From an uncultured Ruminococcus sp. (lineage in GTDB: Bacteria > Bacillota > Clostridia > Oscillospirales > Ruminococcaceae), in NCBI GenBank assembly GCA_946404705.1, contig CAMJES010000094.1:1-8065 (forward strand): 8,065 bases of DNA, in the 5' to 3' direction. The position numbers and the translations under genes were made by a program. Below, in pieces: positions 6,212-8,065 of this stretch; the stretch's first letter is position 1, and each line of letters begins with the position of its first letter. A model generated the notes under the pieces. The model had not been told where the DNA came from and searched no databases. It saw only the letters and a program-made list of their open reading frames with translations.

Positions 6212-6936
6212 TGAAAAAATACTATTCCGAGATTTTTAACGGCATTCAGAAGTATTCGCTTGGTTTTCTTGTGATAATGGATATACTTGTTCCGATAATG
6301 ACGATACTTCCGATATATGATGAAGATGAAGAAAGGGTACTAATATTTTGGGGTGCGGTTTTTGCACATATAATGCTATATTCTATCATTGCTGTAACAT
6401 TCGGTTTTGTCGGACCTTTGCCGTCAAATAAAAAGAGTATGGAATGGTTTGCACAGATGTACAATTCGACGAACGGCAACCCAAGCTGCTATTTTATGAA
6501 CTGCATAATTCCCGTAAAGCGAAAGGAGCTTCTTGACCTGCCCGTGAAGCTTCTGCTCGCAACAACTGCGGTGCATTGTCTTTCACTTATCGTGTTCTCA
6601 TTTCTTGGCGGTGAGGAAATGTCAAAGATGAGTTCAGCAATCGTTATAATTGAGGCTTTGTGTATTGTTTTCACCCCTATTGCTTCGATGAGCATAAAAA
6701 GGAAAAACAATATCGTAGGCGCTTTTATGCTCGGTACAGCATCATTAATGCTTATTCTTTTTGTCTTAATTATTGCAGCTGATGTAATGGGATTTACCTC
6801 TTTACCGATTCCGATACTCCCTCTGCCGATAAGAATAGCAATAATCATAGCGGCAATGCTCTCAAATATCCTCTTTTTCCATAAGACCGTTTACAAGGGC
6901 GAGTTTGCAAGGAACGGTGAGAAAGTGAGCAGGTGA
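6208..6936 (+). CDS. ABC-2-type membrane subunit, six helices (permease 2)
   Basis: This 242-residue protein has about six membrane helices near residues 16-36, 44-68, 113-134, 141-160, 168-190 and 205-225. The loop after helix 2 contains GNP (90-92) and IPVKRKE (101-107), the probable contact with the ATPase, matching the paralogous loop in permease 1. The start ATG overlaps the preceding stop (ATGA), with GGAGG 6 bases upstream. A second ATG follows immediately at 6211. It is the last gene of the operon. Only one base separates its TGA from the stop codon of the convergent gene, so no terminator fits between them. Confidence 0.85.
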   Translation: MMKKYYSEIFNGIQKYSLGFLVIMDILVPIMTILPIYDEDEERVLIFWGAVFAHIMLYSIIAVTFGFVGPLPSNKKSMEWFAQMYNSTNGNPSCYFMNCIIPVKRKELLDLPVKLLLATTAVHCLSLIVFSFLGGEEMSKMSSAIVIIEALCIVFTPIASMSIKRKNNIVGAFMLGTASLMLILFVLIIAADVMGFTSLPIPILPLPIRIAIIIAAMLSNILFFHKTVYKGEFARNGEKVSR

Positions 6937-6937
6937 G

Positions 6938-7753
6938 TTAATTTGCCCTGCCGTAGCTCTGCACAACTTCAAGTAAGTCGCTTTCGGAGATATCCTTCGG
7001 GGTAACGATAAGTCCTCTGTCCGAGTCGATGTCATAACCGTGATAAGCATAGGCAAGCCATACGAGATGAGCGCATTGCGTTCCGATTATGTTTTCGCGG
7101 TCGGGATATTTCTTGGAGAAAACGCCCGTCAAAAGGCGGTATGGCTTGTCGCAGAGCAGTTCAAGAGCAGTATCGGCAATATCCGAGCGCAGCTGCTCGT
7201 CTGCGTCCTTGAGCCGCAGAACAAGGAAGTTCGGATAATGCCGCCACTTTTCCACATCCTGAACGCAGGTCTTTTCACCGATGACGACTGCTTCAAGCGT
7301 TTGCCCTTTTTCAGCGTCAATAACGATCGCAGCGTGACCGTTCCGCCACGAAAAAACGCTTGACGAATGAGTGATAAGGATATCTCCTTTTTCCAGAAAA
7401 TCAAGCGAAACAACAGGGTTTTCGACATATTCCTCGGTTGAAACGGGCGAGTTGGTAAAATGTGTGTATTCAATTTCGGCGAAATAGTTTTGCTGATAAT
7501 ATCCGAGTTTGTCAAGACTATCCAGCTTCATAACAGCAGCCTTTCCCAGACCGGTCTGCTCAAAAATAAGCTGAAAGTCAGCTTCCGTGAGCAGCTCGGG
7601 TGTTTTTTTCTCTATATCTTCAAGGTTTTTCTGATCATACTGCGGATAAATATGCGCCATTGGTTCAATATATATAAGTGACGAAGCATAGATTGAAAGC
7701 AGAAAGTATATCCCGAGTATACAAAGCAAGGTTTTTCTTCCGTTTTTTAACAT
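6938..7753 (-). CDS. Membrane-anchored permuted NlpC/P60-like hydrolase (YaeF/YiiX, C92 type)
   Basis: The 271-residue protein has a basic N-terminus (MLKNGRK) and one hydrophobic segment (about 8-28), so it is probably an extracytoplasmic enzyme tethered by a signal anchor. GDILITHS (123-130) and NGHAAIVID (138-146, with candidate catalytic His140) are followed by an acidic residue at Glu154 in LEAVVIG. GTQCAHLVWLAYA (224-236) then supplies the candidate nucleophile Cys227. This His-acid-Cys order is the hallmark of the circularly permuted papain-like YaeF/YiiX group, as opposed to the Cys-His order of ordinary NlpC/P60. Activity is probably amidase or peptidase on a cell-wall or lipid-linked substrate, but the substrate is unknown. 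The linker at about 30-115 is not recognised. No convincing SD or promoter was found upstream of the ATG at 7753. The next internal Met (32) would lose the anchor. Confidence 0.8.
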   Translation of the reverse strand: MLKNGRKTLLCILGIYFLLSIYASSLIYIEPMAHIYPQYDQKNLEDIEKKTPELLTEADFQLIFEQTGLGKAAVMKLDSLDKLGYYQQNYFAEIEYTHFTNSPVSTEEYVENPVVSLDFLEKGDILITHSSSVFSWRNGHAAIVIDAEKGQTLEAVVIGEKTCVQDVEKWRHYPNFLVLRLKDADEQLRSDIADTALELLCDKPYRLLTGVFSKKYPDRENIIGTQCAHLVWLAYAYHGYDIDSDRGLIVTPKDISESDLLEVVQSYGRAN

Positions 7754-7854
7754 AATTATCTGTCCCGATAAAGGAATTTTCGAATTTTACGGTGCTTTAT
7801 AAACACCTGCCGAATTAGTATTCCCATAGGGGGATTATTAATGCGTAATTGTTT
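7754..7854. other. AT-rich spacer upstream of the C92-type gene
   Basis: Together with the repeat and hairpins to its right, this begins a gene-free stretch of 312 bases running to the window edge. I find no convincing -35/-10 pair for the minus-strand gene and only weak G-rich sequence before its start. No small open reading frame with a plausible ribosome site is apparent. Confidence 0.5.
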
Positions 7855-7924
7855 AATTCGGAATGCGAAATTCGGAATTCGGAATTATTGCAACGCTGAC
7901 ATCTGTCGTTAAAACCGCGAAGCG
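7855..7924 (-). repeat. 70-bp dispersed repeat, copy B (inverted partner of 112-181)
   Basis: On the minus strand this copy begins with the same 18 bases as copy A (7924-7907) and ends in four 7-bp units: ATTCCGA twice, ATTTCGC, then ATTCCGA, followed by ATT. It differs from copy A at about 9 of 70 positions, with no gap. The C-ending unit is third here but second in copy A, so the 7-bp array has diverged by substitution or unit exchange. It lies about 100 bases upstream of the C92-type gene. Confidence 0.8.
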
Positions 7925-7938
7925 CCGAACGTTTTGAC

Positions 7939-8015
7939 CCGACATCGTATGAACGGCTATGCACGGGAAACTTCAATTGTAGTTTTCCCGTGCGTAGCTT
8001 TAAATACGATGTCGG
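7939..8015. repeat. Long two-stage hairpin element
   Basis: The outer stem is a perfect 12-bp pairing of CCGACATCGTAT (7939-7950) with ATACGATGTCGG (8004-8015). The inner stem pairs 7956-7972 (GCTATGCACGGGAAACT) with 7981-7998, with one bulged base and one G-T wobble, around an 8-base loop. It has no T-tract on either strand, so it is not a standard terminator. It resembles a palindromic intergenic repeat unit. Confidence 0.75.
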
Positions 8016-8055
8016 AGTGCAAACACACGCACTTCGTTTGTGTGTTTGCACTCCG
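8013..8055. repeat. Perfect 16-bp stem hairpin at right edge
   Basis: CGGAGTGCAAACACAC (8013-8028) pairs exactly with GTGTGTTTGCACTCCG (8040-8055) across an 11-base loop. Its first three bases are shared with the end of the preceding hairpin, so the two elements abut and compete for pairing. The sequence continues past the window, and no T-tract is seen before the edge. Confidence 0.75.
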
Positions 8056-8065
8056 AGGAGAGTTT

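Noticed and set aside
7815..8051. Minus-strand open frame of 78 codons at the right edge
   Set aside because: It runs through the hairpins and the 70-bp repeat, has low-complexity repeat-derived sequence and no supporting ribosome site, so it is a by-product of the repeat.

Overview
This window looks like a chromosomal segment of a low-to-mid GC Gram-positive anaerobe of the Clostridia, most likely Ruminococcus/Oscillospiraceae-like. The reasons are the rsmD-coaD-coiled-coil protein order, strong purine-rich Shine-Dalgarno (SD) sites, a GntR/YtrA-type repressor leading an ABC-2 cassette, and protein sequences that resemble clostridial families. The taxonomic assignment is an inference from gene content, not a database match.

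Left half, minus strand (3984 down to 186): a run of housekeeping and cofactor genes. A clear sigma-A-type promoter (4023-4051) drives rsmD (16S rRNA guanine-N2 methyltransferase). Next come coaD (phosphopantetheine adenylyltransferase, coenzyme A synthesis) and a small coiled-coil protein related to V-ATPase subunit H/DivIVA-like proteins. After a terminator-like hairpin (2334-2353) come a nicotinamidase-type hydrolase (pncA) and nicotinate phosphoribosyltransferase (pncB). The last two form a two-step salvage route: nicotinamide to nicotinate to nicotinate mononucleotide.

Middle, plus strand (4123-6936): a compact four-gene operon. It holds a short GntR/YtrA-type repressor, an ABC ATPase and two different six-helix membrane proteins, which together look like a heteromeric ABC-2 exporter. 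The genes are tightly coupled (two ATGA overlaps or near-overlaps, one 12-nt gap). The operon has an extended -10 promoter embedded in a perfect 18+18 bp inverted repeat, almost certainly the repressor's own operator. The repressor gene appears to start at a non-standard ATT codon.

Right part, minus strand (7753-6938): a membrane-anchored protein of the circularly permuted NlpC/P60-like (YaeF/YiiX, C92) type. It converges on the ABC operon with a single base between the two stop codons.

Edges: both ends carry the same 70-bp repeat in opposite orientation (112-181 and 7855-7924), including four tandem 7-bp ATTCCGN units. Each copy is followed outward by a chain of hairpins. These look like dispersed intergenic repeat elements. 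No RNA gene, transposase, integrase or CRISPR array was seen.
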